Source: Acidaminobacter hydrogenoformans DSM 2784
GTDB lineage: Bacteria; Bacillota; Clostridia; Peptostreptococcales; Acidaminobacteraceae
DNA length: 56,229 bases
Direction: 5' to 3'
NCBI RefSeq assembly: GCF_900103005.1
Contig: NZ_FMWL01000020.1
Location: forward strand, 1 to 56,229
Positions 1 to 7,699 of this stretch are shown piece by piece. The translations under genes and the position numbers were made by a program. The notes beneath the pieces are model-generated. The model was not told the origin of the DNA. It did no database searches and saw nothing but the letters and a program-made list of their open reading frames with translations. Position 1 is the stretch's first letter, and each line of letters opens with the position of its first letter.

Positions 1-350
1 CAAAACACTTCAGAAAGAAGCTGGACGACGCAGGGATGGTACAGAGCATGTCGCGAGTATCTCGTTGCATTGACAATGGCCCAATGGAAGCCTTCTGGGG
101 AATGTTGAAGTCAGAGATGTATTACCTAAGGAAGTTTGATTCCTATGAAGAGCTTGAATCCGCAGTATCTGAATATATAGATTTCTATAACAACGGGCGG
201 TATCAGAAGCGACTGGATTGTATGACACCGCTTGAATACAGGCAATATCTATCAAATATTGCAGCATAAAAAATACCGCCAACCATAAAAGGGTTAGCGG
301 CATCAAATGCTTTTGTTTTTTGTACTGTCTACTTGACGGGGGGCACTTCA
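1..350 (+). mobile_element. Right end of an IS3-family insertion sequence
   Basis: The transposase tail is followed by a short GC-rich hairpin at 276-300 (ccgccaacc / gggttagcgg) and then by TGTCTACTTGACGGGGGGCA, which has the look of an IS3-group terminal inverted repeat ending in CA near 350. The left end lies outside the window, so neither the inverted repeat pair nor a target duplication can be checked; the exact right boundary is an estimate. Confidence 0.6.
3..269 (+). CDS. IS3-family transposase, C-terminal part (cut by window edge)
   Basis: The frame is open from the window edge, so the gene starts outside. The visible part is the end of an rve-type DDE integrase core: the stretch NGPMEAFWGMLKSEMYY contains the catalytic Glu region typical of IS3/IS150 OrfB, followed by the usual SAVSEYIDFYNNGRYQKRL and MTPLEYR end. 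An internal ATG at 36 exists but the residues before it (KHFRKKLDDAG) also match the family, so it is not the true start. A hairpin (276-300) follows the stop. Family assignment is firm; completeness of the element cannot be judged. Confidence 0.9.
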   Translation, partial: KHFRKKLDDAGMVQSMSRVSRCIDNGPMEAFWGMLKSEMYYLRKFDSYEELESAVSEYIDFYNNGRYQKRLDCMTPLEYRQYLSNIAA

Positions 351-414
351 CTTCACCGCACCTTTAAGGGCCACAGTTCTTTGCCGATGGTCATTAAAAT
401 GATTCATGCCCTAT

Positions 415-1785
415 TTATCCAACCTTATTAATTCTATTCTTCTCTTCACTATTGAAGTAATCCTTCTTCAAACTAACCACTGTACTGCTCAACAGTATAA
501 GACCAATGAGGTTAGGAATCGCCATCAGTCCATTTGCGGTGTCAGCTAAAGCCCAAACAAACTCCAGACCACCAATTGAACCAATGACTATGAACACGAT
601 CCAAAGCAGCCTGATCGGAAGTATTGCTTTAGGACCGAACAAATACTCACCAGCGCGCTCACAATAAAAGTTAGCAGATATTAGACATGAATATCCAAAT
701 AATACTGCAGACCCCATAACAATGTAGCTGCCAACATTTCCTGGCAGTGTGCTGTCAAATGCTCTCATCGTAAGTGCAGGGCCGGAAATACCCGTCATCC
801 ATTCACCAGAAAGTACAATAGCGATACCCGTGATTGAGCAGATTAGCATTGTGTCTACAAAGACCTCTGCAACACCCCAAATGCCCTGTTCTACCGGATG
901 ATTGACCCGCGCACTGCTATGAATGATTGGCGAACTTCCCATACCAGCTTCATTTGAAAACATACCTCTAGCGAAACCCATTCTAATAGTTGTAGCAATT
1001 GCTGATCCAGCGAATCCGCCTGTAGCAGCTACTGGATTAAATGCACTTTTTATAATGGTTAAAATTGCAGCTGGAACCTCAGTAATGTTTAACAGCAAAA
1101 TAGCTATACCTGCCAATATGTACAGACCACCCATAAAAGGTGCAAGAATCTCACAAACCTGACCCATGCGTTTGATTCCACCCAAAATAACAATTCCCGC
1201 AAGTACAGCTAGCACTATACCACTGATTAAAGGTTCAATCCCCCATTGCTCTTCTAAGGATAACACCATTGAATTTGTATCGACAATTGCACCAATAATA
1301 AAATATGTAATGATAACCATGACGCTGAAAAAAACTGCCATAAACTTACTGTTTAAACCCTTGTCAAGATAGTACATCGCACCACCGCTGTAAGTACCAT
1401 CTTTGCGGCGTTCTCTGTATTTAATGCCTAATGCTATTTCGGAAAATTTTGTGGCCATTCCAAAGAATGCCGAAACCCACATCCAAAAAACGGCGCCCGG
1501 ACCACCCATAGCTATAGCAGTTGCAACACCTGCAATATTACCTGTACCTACGACTGCCGCAATTGCAGTTAACCCCGCCTGCCCTGAAGATATGTCTCCT
1601 TCACCAGCCTCAGGCTTTTTGAACATCCTGCCCAGTGTATTTTTAATGATGTACTTAAAGTTTACAACTTGTGGAAAACCAAGCCTGACGGTCAACAATA
1701 CACCAGTAAAAAGTATAAGCCCAATCATATAAGGACCCCACACCAGACCATTCAGAAAATCATTAATCTGAGTAATCTTTTCCAT
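415..1785 (-). CDS. AGCS-family sodium:amino acid (alanine/glycine) symporter
   Basis: A 456-residue polytopic membrane protein of the alanine or glycine:cation symporter family (AlsT/DagA-like). The N-terminal FLNGLVWGPYMIGLILFTG and the loop GLTAIAAVVGTGNIAGVATA are the family signatures; ten or so hydrophobic segments follow, with the conserved FARGMFSNEAGMGSSPI near the middle. It imports a small neutral amino acid with Na+. The ATG is preceded by GGAGGAGG. A sigma-54 type promoter (1822-1838) lies 37 bases upstream and the neighbouring genes encode a sigma-54 activator and its kinase, so induction by an amino acid signal is likely. Substrate (alanine or glycine) is not decided by sequence. 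Confidence 0.93.
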   Translation of the reverse strand: MEKITQINDFLNGLVWGPYMIGLILFTGVLLTVRLGFPQVVNFKYIIKNTLGRMFKKPEAGEGDISSGQAGLTAIAAVVGTGNIAGVATAIAMGGPGAVFWMWVSAFFGMATKFSEIALGIKYRERRKDGTYSGGAMYYLDKGLNSKFMAVFFSVMVIITYFIIGAIVDTNSMVLSLEEQWGIEPLISGIVLAVLAGIVILGGIKRMGQVCEILAPFMGGLYILAGIAILLLNITEVPAAILTIIKSAFNPVAATGGFAGSAIATTIRMGFARGMFSNEAGMGSSPIIHSSARVNHPVEQGIWGVAEVFVDTMLICSITGIAIVLSGEWMTGISGPALTMRAFDSTLPGNVGSYIVMGSAVLFGYSCLISANFYCERAGEYLFGPKAILPIRLLWIVFIVIGSIGGLEFVWALADTANGLMAIPNLIGLILLSSTVVSLKKDYFNSEEKNRINKVG

Positions 1786-1821
1786 ATAACTACCTCCTCC
1801 ATATTTGATAAATTATTTAAA

Positions 1822-1838
1822 TGCAATATTCACGCCAA
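1822..1838 (-). promoter_or_regulatory. Sigma-54 (-24/-12) promoter of the AGCS symporter gene
   Basis: Read on the minus strand the site is TTGGCGTGAATATTGCA. The invariant GG and GC are separated by exactly 10 bases, and the flanks match the consensus TTGGCACG-N4-TTGC closely. Further upstream (about 1860-1910) there are AT-rich partial repeats of TTGCTTAAG/TTGCTTTAAG that could be enhancer sites for the adjacent NtrC-type regulator; that part is inference. Confidence 0.8.
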
Positions 1839-1929
1839 GTAAAGAACATATCTGAATACTTTTGCTTAAGCCTTCAACCTGCTTGCTTTAAGTAATTGCA
1901 GCAAATTCTGTTACATTTGATGAAAACCT

Positions 1930-1984
1930 AAAAACTCAAAAAGAGGAAATAAATTTCCTGCTTGCTCGGAAATTTATTTCCTCT
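1930..1984 (-). terminator. Rho-independent terminator after the two-component genes
   Basis: A perfect 17-bp stem (1942-1958 with 1968-1984) with a 9-base loop is followed on the minus strand by a T-rich tract at 1930-1941. It lies between the end of the response regulator gene and the symporter promoter, so it isolates the two transcripts. Confidence 0.85.
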
Positions 1985-2042
1985 TCTCTGTTTCATGTAA
2001 AAACATTAAATTGAATCCTTTGATCGCAATACAAAGTTTAAC

Positions 2043-3401
2043 CTACAATGATAGCTCCCTCATCAGATTAAACAATTGGCGCCGGGTGATTCCAAGTGTA
2101 TCCGCTGTCTTTTTTAAATCACCTTGGCAGAAATCAATGGTCGATGCAATATGTCGCCGTTCAGTTTCCTTTCTAAATACCCTTAGAGGTTTGGGTTGGT
2201 ACTCCATCGGAATACTTTCTCTCGCTGAATCGTTTGATATACCGATCATATTATTCATTCCTGCGGAAATCGTACCATCCTCGCTAAGTACCACTAAACG
2301 TTCAATAATATTTTTCAATTCTCGTATATTCCCCGGATAACTGTACTGAACCAGAGTATCATACATAGACTGATCAATTTCAAGGTTTCTCTTTTTCGTT
2401 TCGAGCTTGAACCGCTCCAAAAAGAATTGAATCAGTTCCGGAAGATCCTCACGACGCTCCCTAAGCGGCGGGACATGAATCATAATGGTGTTTAATCGGT
2501 AAAATAAATCCTCTCTGAAGTTTGATTTTTCAACCTCTATGCGTAGCTCCCTGTTTGTAGCACATATCAGTCTGAAATCTACTGTCATCTTCTTATTGCT
2601 TCCCATTCTTTCAAATGATTTTTTGTCTAGTACCCTCAACAATTTTGTCTGTACTGCAGGCGACAGTTCTCCGACTTCATCAAGAAATAGTGTTCCACCA
2701 TTTGCCTCTTCAAATCTTCCAATCCGTTTATCGAGCGCACCGGTAAAGGCCCCTTTTTCATGCCCGAATAACTCTGACTCTATTGTGTTCTCTGAAAACA
2801 CCTGACAATTAACTTCCACAAAAGGCCCCTGCCGATGCTCGCTTAAATGATGAATATAGTTCGCGATAACTTCTTTTCCACTTCCGGACTCGCCCGTGAT
2901 TAAAATATTCGCATTGCTTACAGCGGCCTTATTAGCAAGCTGAAGTACTTGATTAAATTTTTCGCTTTTTGATTCCAAAAGCCAAGGCAGCGTGTTAAGG
3001 CAATCCAACATTCTCCGATTTGATTTCTCAAGTCGATTCATTTTGACCAATTTTTGTATTTCCAAAAGCAATACTTCAGGAGAATGACCTTTAATGATGT
3101 AACCAAAAGCGCCTATTTTCATAGCATGAACAGCACTGTCTATAGTCCCGTAACCTGTCATGATTATTACTGCGCACTCTGGATCCAAAGTTTTTAAGTG
3201 TTCAAGAAGCTCAATGCCATTCATTCCCTGCATTTTAAGGTCCGTGACAACAAGATCTACCGGATCTTGTTTAAATAGCTTCAAACACTCATCTCCCGAG
3301 GAGGCAGAAACCACTTCAAAACCCTGATCACTTAGAATAAGCTGAAAAACATCACGGAATTCAGCTTCATCATCTACGATCATTATTTTAAATTTAGACA
3401 C
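2043..3401 (-). CDS. NtrC-family sigma-54-dependent response regulator
   Basis: Three domains in 452 residues. The receiver (1-120) has the acidic pair DD at 10-11, phospho-acceptor Asp54 in VVTDLKM and the Lys near 109. The AAA+ domain has Walker A GESGSGKE, the sigma-54 contact loop GAFTGA, and a Walker B region TLFLDEV. The C-terminus is a Fis-type helix-turn-helix (KTADTLGITRRQLFNLM). The GTG start is preceded by GGAGG and overlaps the end of the kinase gene by 8 bases (GTGTCTAA), so translation is coupled. It most likely activates the sigma-54 promoter of the adjacent symporter gene. Confidence 0.95.
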   Translation of the reverse strand: MSKFKIMIVDDEAEFRDVFQLILSDQGFEVVSASSGDECLKLFKQDPVDLVVTDLKMQGMNGIELLEHLKTLDPECAVIIMTGYGTIDSAVHAMKIGAFGYIIKGHSPEVLLLEIQKLVKMNRLEKSNRRMLDCLNTLPWLLESKSEKFNQVLQLANKAAVSNANILITGESGSGKEVIANYIHHLSEHRQGPFVEVNCQVFSENTIESELFGHEKGAFTGALDKRIGRFEEANGGTLFLDEVGELSPAVQTKLLRVLDKKSFERMGSNKKMTVDFRLICATNRELRIEVEKSNFREDLFYRLNTIMIHVPPLRERREDLPELIQFFLERFKLETKKRNLEIDQSMYDTLVQYSYPGNIRELKNIIERLVVLSEDGTISAGMNNMIGISNDSARESIPMEYQPKPLRVFRKETERRHIASTIDFCQGDLKKTADTLGITRRQLFNLMRELSL

Positions 3402-5385
3402 GCTCTTCAGCCTCCCTCATAAAAAGTCTAATGATGAATGTCGTTCCTATGCCTAAGATGCTTTCTGCACGAATGGTGCCGCCATTTTTAGTTACCTCGT
3501 TATACACAATATATAACCCAAGACCCGTTCCTTTACCTGCTTCCTTAGTGGTAAAAAACGGGTGGAAAATTGAATCTATTCGATCCTCAGGAATGCCTTC
3601 TCCGGTATCCGAAAAAATCATCTCAATGTTCTTATCTTCATTAAGGCGGCAACTAATTCGAATCTCTCCCCCGTTTGGCATTGCATCAACTGCATTAGAT
3701 ATCAAATTCATGAGTATATGATGCAAAGACTGACTTTTGAGTTTGATATGCAAATTCTCAGGGCAATCCACTGACGTTTCTATTCTGTTTTTCTTAAGTA
3801 TGTCACTTTCAAGTGCCAAGATCGACTCTACTTGTTCTCTCAGTACAAAATCGCTTAATTGGTCATCTGAAATCCTGGAGTGATTCAGCAGCGCTTCCAC
3901 AATCTTTACTGCTCGGCTCACCGCACTATTAATGGATTGAATCGACTTATCTATGATAGGATCCTGACCTCTTGTTTTGGACTCAAGAATATAGTTGTAA
4001 TTTCTAATAATGCCGAGCGGGTTTCGTATTTCATGCGCCACACCAGCTGCCAGTTGTCCAATCGCAATCATTTTCCCCTGTTGAAGCATTTGTTGCTGGC
4101 TGCTTTTCATATCTGTTATATCTTTAATGCTAATGAGCTTTAGATCCTCATCCATTTCCATTGAAACTAAACTTGCTATGTAGTAATGTCCTTTATATAA
4201 AAACTCATTTGAATATTTGTTTGTTGCTAGAATATTCACCAATATAGGGAAGTTGTCAGCTTCCTCTTCTTCAATCAATTTCTCTTCATTCCCAACAAGC
4301 TGTCTAAATGCTTGATTGGAGTACCGAATTTTATTTCTGTCAGAAACAACCACGATCGCATCCGACAAGGAATTTATAGTGCTGACAAGGTCATTTCTAC
4401 TCTTTGTTAACTCTATCGTGCGTTTTCGAATTTCTTTTTTTAGTGTGTTGGTCCATATGGTAAAAACTAACACACCAATCACAAGCAAGCTGACTATAAC
4501 AAGTGTCCAAAGAAGAAGATTTGCAGGGATAACATTCTTCTCAATCGGCGCAGAAATGCCAAACCATTTTTGTTGTATTTTTTCTAAGAAACGCGTTTTC
4601 TTTAACTGTAAAATACCTTTATTTACTATGGTTTTTAGAGTAGTTTCCTCCGGATTAATAGCCAAACACACATCCTGTTCATAAACCATAGAGGGTAATA
4701 TTCTGACATACGAATCGACTTCCATTTGATTAATATGATAAAGCACAACAGGTTCATCTCCGACGACCATATCCACTTTACCATTTAAAAGCAATCTAAT
4801 CCCCTGCTGAATGTCCGTTGTTTCCACCACTTCAACTTTTGGCATATGAATAGCCAAATACTCGAGAGCATAATCTCCAGCAGGAACAGCAACGCTTATA
4901 TCCATAATTTCATGCTCAAACTCGGCAATATGAGAATCCATATTTACAAGCGCCACAGCCCTTATTGTGTATAGTACATCAGAAAAAATCATGGTTTTCT
5001 TTCTTTCTTCGCTTGGAAACATATCGCACAGGTCAGCCGAACCATTGACGACGCTTTGAACGGCATCTTCCCAGGACATTGGTGTAAATTGAATTTCCGT
5101 TTCAAGCTGAACAGACAGTGCGCTTGCATAATCAAGCACCAGTCCCTGATACTGTCCAGTCTGGCGATCAACATAAGCAAAGGGTGGTGCATTGTTGTCA
5201 GACGCAAACCTCAAAGGTGTGCGTTCTTTCAGATAATCCTTTTCATCTTCTGTCAATGGCATAGTACTCTGTGTATACTCATAGATGGTAAGATCATATG
5301 CCAGTAAAAAATATTGATTGATTACCAGTGCAAAAAAGGATAATACAAGCAGCAGCACCATAACCCACGTTGATCTCTTCAACAT
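3394..5385 (-). CDS. Sensor histidine kinase with extracytoplasmic solute-binding (SBP3) domain
   Basis: About 663 residues. A membrane segment near residues 9-30 is followed by an amino-acid-binding-protein type domain (about 55-285; LRFASDNNAPPFAYVD), a second membrane helix (about 291-313), a PAS-like domain (335-430) and the kinase core. The phospho-acceptor His is in AAGVAHEIRNPLG (about 452), the N box is ILMNLISNAVDAM, and G boxes are DTGEGIPEDR and GKGTGLGLYIV. The ATG at 5385 is preferred over a TTG six bases upstream because GAAGGG lies 6 bases before it. It probably senses an extracellular amino acid, directly with the bound domain, and phosphorylates the regulator encoded next. 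Confidence 0.93.
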   Translation of the reverse strand: MLKRSTWVMVLLLVLSFFALVINQYFLLAYDLTIYEYTQSTMPLTEDEKDYLKERTPLRFASDNNAPPFAYVDRQTGQYQGLVLDYASALSVQLETEIQFTPMSWEDAVQSVVNGSADLCDMFPSEERKKTMIFSDVLYTIRAVALVNMDSHIAEFEHEIMDISVAVPAGDYALEYLAIHMPKVEVVETTDIQQGIRLLLNGKVDMVVGDEPVVLYHINQMEVDSYVRILPSMVYEQDVCLAINPEETTLKTIVNKGILQLKKTRFLEKIQQKWFGISAPIEKNVIPANLLLWTLVIVSLLVIGVLVFTIWTNTLKKEIRKRTIELTKSRNDLVSTINSLSDAIVVVSDRNKIRYSNQAFRQLVGNEEKLIEEEEADNFPILVNILATNKYSNEFLYKGHYYIASLVSMEMDEDLKLISIKDITDMKSSQQQMLQQGKMIAIGQLAAGVAHEIRNPLGIIRNYNYILESKTRGQDPIIDKSIQSINSAVSRAVKIVEALLNHSRISDDQLSDFVLREQVESILALESDILKKNRIETSVDCPENLHIKLKSQSLHHILMNLISNAVDAMPNGGEIRISCRLNEDKNIEMIFSDTGEGIPEDRIDSIFHPFFTTKEAGKGTGLGLYIVYNEVTKNGGTIRAESILGIGTTFIIRLFMREAEERV

Positions 5386-5739
5386 TATCAACCCTTCACT
5401 CGCCAGTCATAACTATCATTATATTATCAGATCTGCTTAATCAAAATTAAATTAAACGATCTACGATTCAACGATCTTTTCGGCATTTACCATATTATAG
5501 AGTGTATCACGAAGGATGAACTCAACAAATAATGCCTTCAAGCAAATTTGCTTTTGTCAGTATCAAATCAAAATGTATAGGGTGCTTTTTTAAGGGCAGA
5601 TCTGATTCTTTTCACGACTTATTACCGTGAGATTAACAGGCGCATTTGATGACTATTTTTGTCACAATGCCGCATTTTCTTTAATATCACAGCTTTTTAC
5701 TAAATCAAAAGTAGTAAGTCGCTCAAAGTATTATAACCC
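5386..5739. other. Intergenic stretch upstream of the kinase gene
   Basis: A 354-base AT-rich gap between two genes on the same strand. It must hold the promoter of the kinase-regulator pair, but I see no convincing -35/-10 pair, no strong hairpin and no coding frame with a ribosome binding site. Confidence 0.4.
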
Positions 5740-6765
5740 CTACCTAAACCCCTCCAGCACCCCCAAAATATCCTCCCCATACTTCGCGCACTTCGCCTCA
5801 CCAAAGCCAGAAATCTGCATCATTTCTTCAATCGTCTTCGGCATGGCACGGATCAGCTCTTCCATTTGTACATTGTTGTAAATGTAATAAGCCTTGATAT
5901 TCTCTTCCCTGCTCTTCTTCAAACGATACTCTTTTAACCGCTTGTATACCTCTGTTTCCTCCAAACTTACCGCAGGCGTCGGCATCAAATTAATAACGTC
6001 CTCGACTTCCTGCGCATCGGTCAACAACTGATACTTCTGACTATAATCAATTGACTTCTCTTTATGATAACCAAGATAAGACTCAGCAATTTCAAGCATC
6101 TTCTTATCCGACGTTGGCTCATTCTTGCTTTTAGAATTGGCCCTTTTCATATAGTCAATCAGTTGATCACTCCGGATGATTTTCTCTTTAACGTCTTTCT
6201 TCGCATACTTCATATTGATCACAGTCTTTTGATTGGCCAAGACTACAATGGACTGATAATTCTCCTCGAAAAAGGTATCAAAGAGCATCTTCGATAGGAG
6301 GTTTGACTTGTCGTCCTTCCGCAGCTTTCTCAGCAGATCCATGTGCCTCTGATTTTGGGTGATTGGACTGTAAATGCCTTCTTTCTTCACCTTTCCATTA
6401 AAGCTGATCGACCGTATAAAATCACCATTACTGTTGACTTCGATATTGCCGAATAAATTCTTACATTCAATAACGAAAACCTTTTTCTTGGTCACGACCA
6501 AATAATCGATTTGAGCGGTTAAGCCTTCATGTTCAAGAAAGAGGTCGTGGAGGACAACCATCGGCATAAAGCTGTTTTTCAGCTCGAAAGCAATGGTTTC
6601 CTCCCCAGAAATGCCGTAAGATAGCAGCTTCATATCGAGCTCGAGCTGCTTCTTCACATTGCCTGCAGCGCTTTGATGCAGGCGATTCAGTTGTTCAAGC
6701 TGCTGACTGGCATCACTGGATTCCTTGAGAAATACAGGTCCGTTCATTTTATCGAAGATACCCAT
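5740..6765 (-). CDS. NERD (nuclease-related) domain protein with C-terminal HRDC domain
   Basis: 341 residues. The central part carries the NERD core: an early Glu in GEETIAFELKN, then AQIDYLVVTKKKVFVIECKNLFG, which supplies the D...ExK-like triad of restriction-fold nucleases. The C-terminal 80 residues (LKEYRLKKSREENIKAYYIY ... MMQISGFGEAKCAKYG) form an HRDC helical nucleic-acid-binding domain as in RecQ. The ATG has AAGGAG upstream. NERD proteins are thought to act in DNA processing or defence; the exact role is not known. It borders the restriction-modification region. Confidence 0.88.
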   Translation of the reverse strand: MGIFDKMNGPVFLKESSDASQQLEQLNRLHQSAAGNVKKQLELDMKLLSYGISGEETIAFELKNSFMPMVVLHDLFLEHEGLTAQIDYLVVTKKKVFVIECKNLFGNIEVNSNGDFIRSISFNGKVKKEGIYSPITQNQRHMDLLRKLRKDDKSNLLSKMLFDTFFEENYQSIVVLANQKTVINMKYAKKDVKEKIIRSDQLIDYMKRANSKSKNEPTSDKKMLEIAESYLGYHKEKSIDYSQKYQLLTDAQEVEDVINLMPTPAVSLEETEVYKRLKEYRLKKSREENIKAYYIYNNVQMEELIRAMPKTIEEMMQISGFGEAKCAKYGEDILGVLEGFR

Positions 6766-7148
6766 GGTGGTCTCCTTTTCGTTGCTTTTCTTTTAGGATA
6801 CCAAAATTGGAAGATTGTTGCTATACGAGCAGCACATTCATACATTCTTTTGAGGGGATTTTAATGCTACTGTCAGGGCTCTCTGCGCTTGATTCACAGT
6901 CCAATACACGGTGGCTCTCAAGATCAGATTGGGTGGCTCTGTGGACTGGATTAAGTGGCTCTGAATCATCGGAATACTTATGTGATAATATCGCTGCCAT
7001 AATACAAATCTGCCACCACCTTCTTCTCAAAGCAAAGACTCTGCCGATGGTTCCTATTCCCCATCCTCACAACGAATTGAAAAATATGGAAGTTCGAATT
7101 CTTTTTAAACCCATTATCCAAGTTTAAGATAATGGGTTATTTTTAATT
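6766..7148. other. Non-coding stretch with degenerate repeat
   Basis: No credible gene. At 7026-7050 it holds a fragment (aaagactctgccgatggt) of the dispersed TTTGCCGATGGTCAT repeat seen best at 29787-29872. A short inverted repeat (cccattatcc / ataatggg) lies near 7110-7138. Reading frames across it lack ribosome binding sites and family resemblance. Confidence 0.5.
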
Positions 7149-7294
7149 GCAGATCAATTTCCGGAATTTCTTTGACTGTACCAGGTACAGATTGCCTCGT
7201 TTTTTGAAAGGTGTCCTTTGAAAGTCCTGATATATCAGGATTCTTCCGCAAACAACTTCCGCATCTTCACTGCTGGTACCAAGTACGGGCGATC
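7149..7294. repeat. Dispersed intergenic repeat A, copy 1
   Basis: A unit of about 146 bases containing ACCAGGTACAG near its middle, a small hairpin (CCTGATATATCAGG), AACAACTTCCGCATCTTCAC, and an end with GGTACCAAGTACGGGCGATC. Copy 2 follows immediately, so the two are in tandem. Confidence 0.8.
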
Positions 7295-7300
7295 TTAATC

Positions 7301-7445
7301 GTTGGTCAATTTCAGAAATTTCTTTGATTTTTCTCGGTCCAGAACGGCTCATTTTTTGATCGTTGTCCTTTGAATGCCTTCATATATTGACATTCTTTCA
7401 CAAACAACTTCCCCAACTTCACTGTTCTTACCAAGGAAACCTCGG
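7301..7445. repeat. Dispersed intergenic repeat A, copy 2
   Basis: Tandem to copy 1 with the same order of blocks (CAATTTCAGAAATTTCTTTG, TGTCCTTTGAATGCCTTCAT, CAAACAACTTCCCCAACTTC, TTACCAAGG) but many substitutions. Together with copies 1 and 3 it fills most of the gap between the NERD and the ATPase genes. Confidence 0.75.
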
Positions 7446-7562
7446 AAAAAGTCATCATTTTTTGAAATAGGCAATTTTAGAAAATTTAGAACATAGCATT
7501 TCCAACGCTTATAGCGATCGAAATTTTGCCTTTTCGATCAAAAATTTAGTTTTTCGGAGCTT

Positions 7563-7676
7563 TCCCAGGTACAGATTGACTCGTTTTTTAGAAGGTGTCC
7601 TTTGAAAGCCTTGATATATCAGGATTCTTTTATGAACAACTTCCGCAACTTCACTGCTGTTACCAGGTACGGGCCA
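7563..7676. repeat. Dispersed intergenic repeat A, copy 3
   Basis: The closest match to copy 1: CCAGGTACAGATTGACTCG, GGTGTCCTTTGAAAGCCTTG, ATATATCAGGATTCTT, AACAACTTCCGCAACTTCAC and TTACCAGGTACGGGC in the same order. It ends just before the stop of the ATPase gene. A separate short hairpin (gatcgaaattttgcc / tttcgatc) lies at about 7518-7541. Confidence 0.8.
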
Positions 7677-7699
7677 CCGTAGGGATCTGTAAAGGACGG

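Noticed and set aside
6807..7127. 106-residue open frame between the NERD gene and the repeats
   Set aside because: No ribosome binding site or family signal. It includes a fragment of repeat B, so non-coding is more likely.
7149..7676. Possible CRISPR array in the repeat-rich gap
   Set aside because: The repeats are 110-150 bases, imperfect, and not separated by spacers of even length. There are no cas genes.
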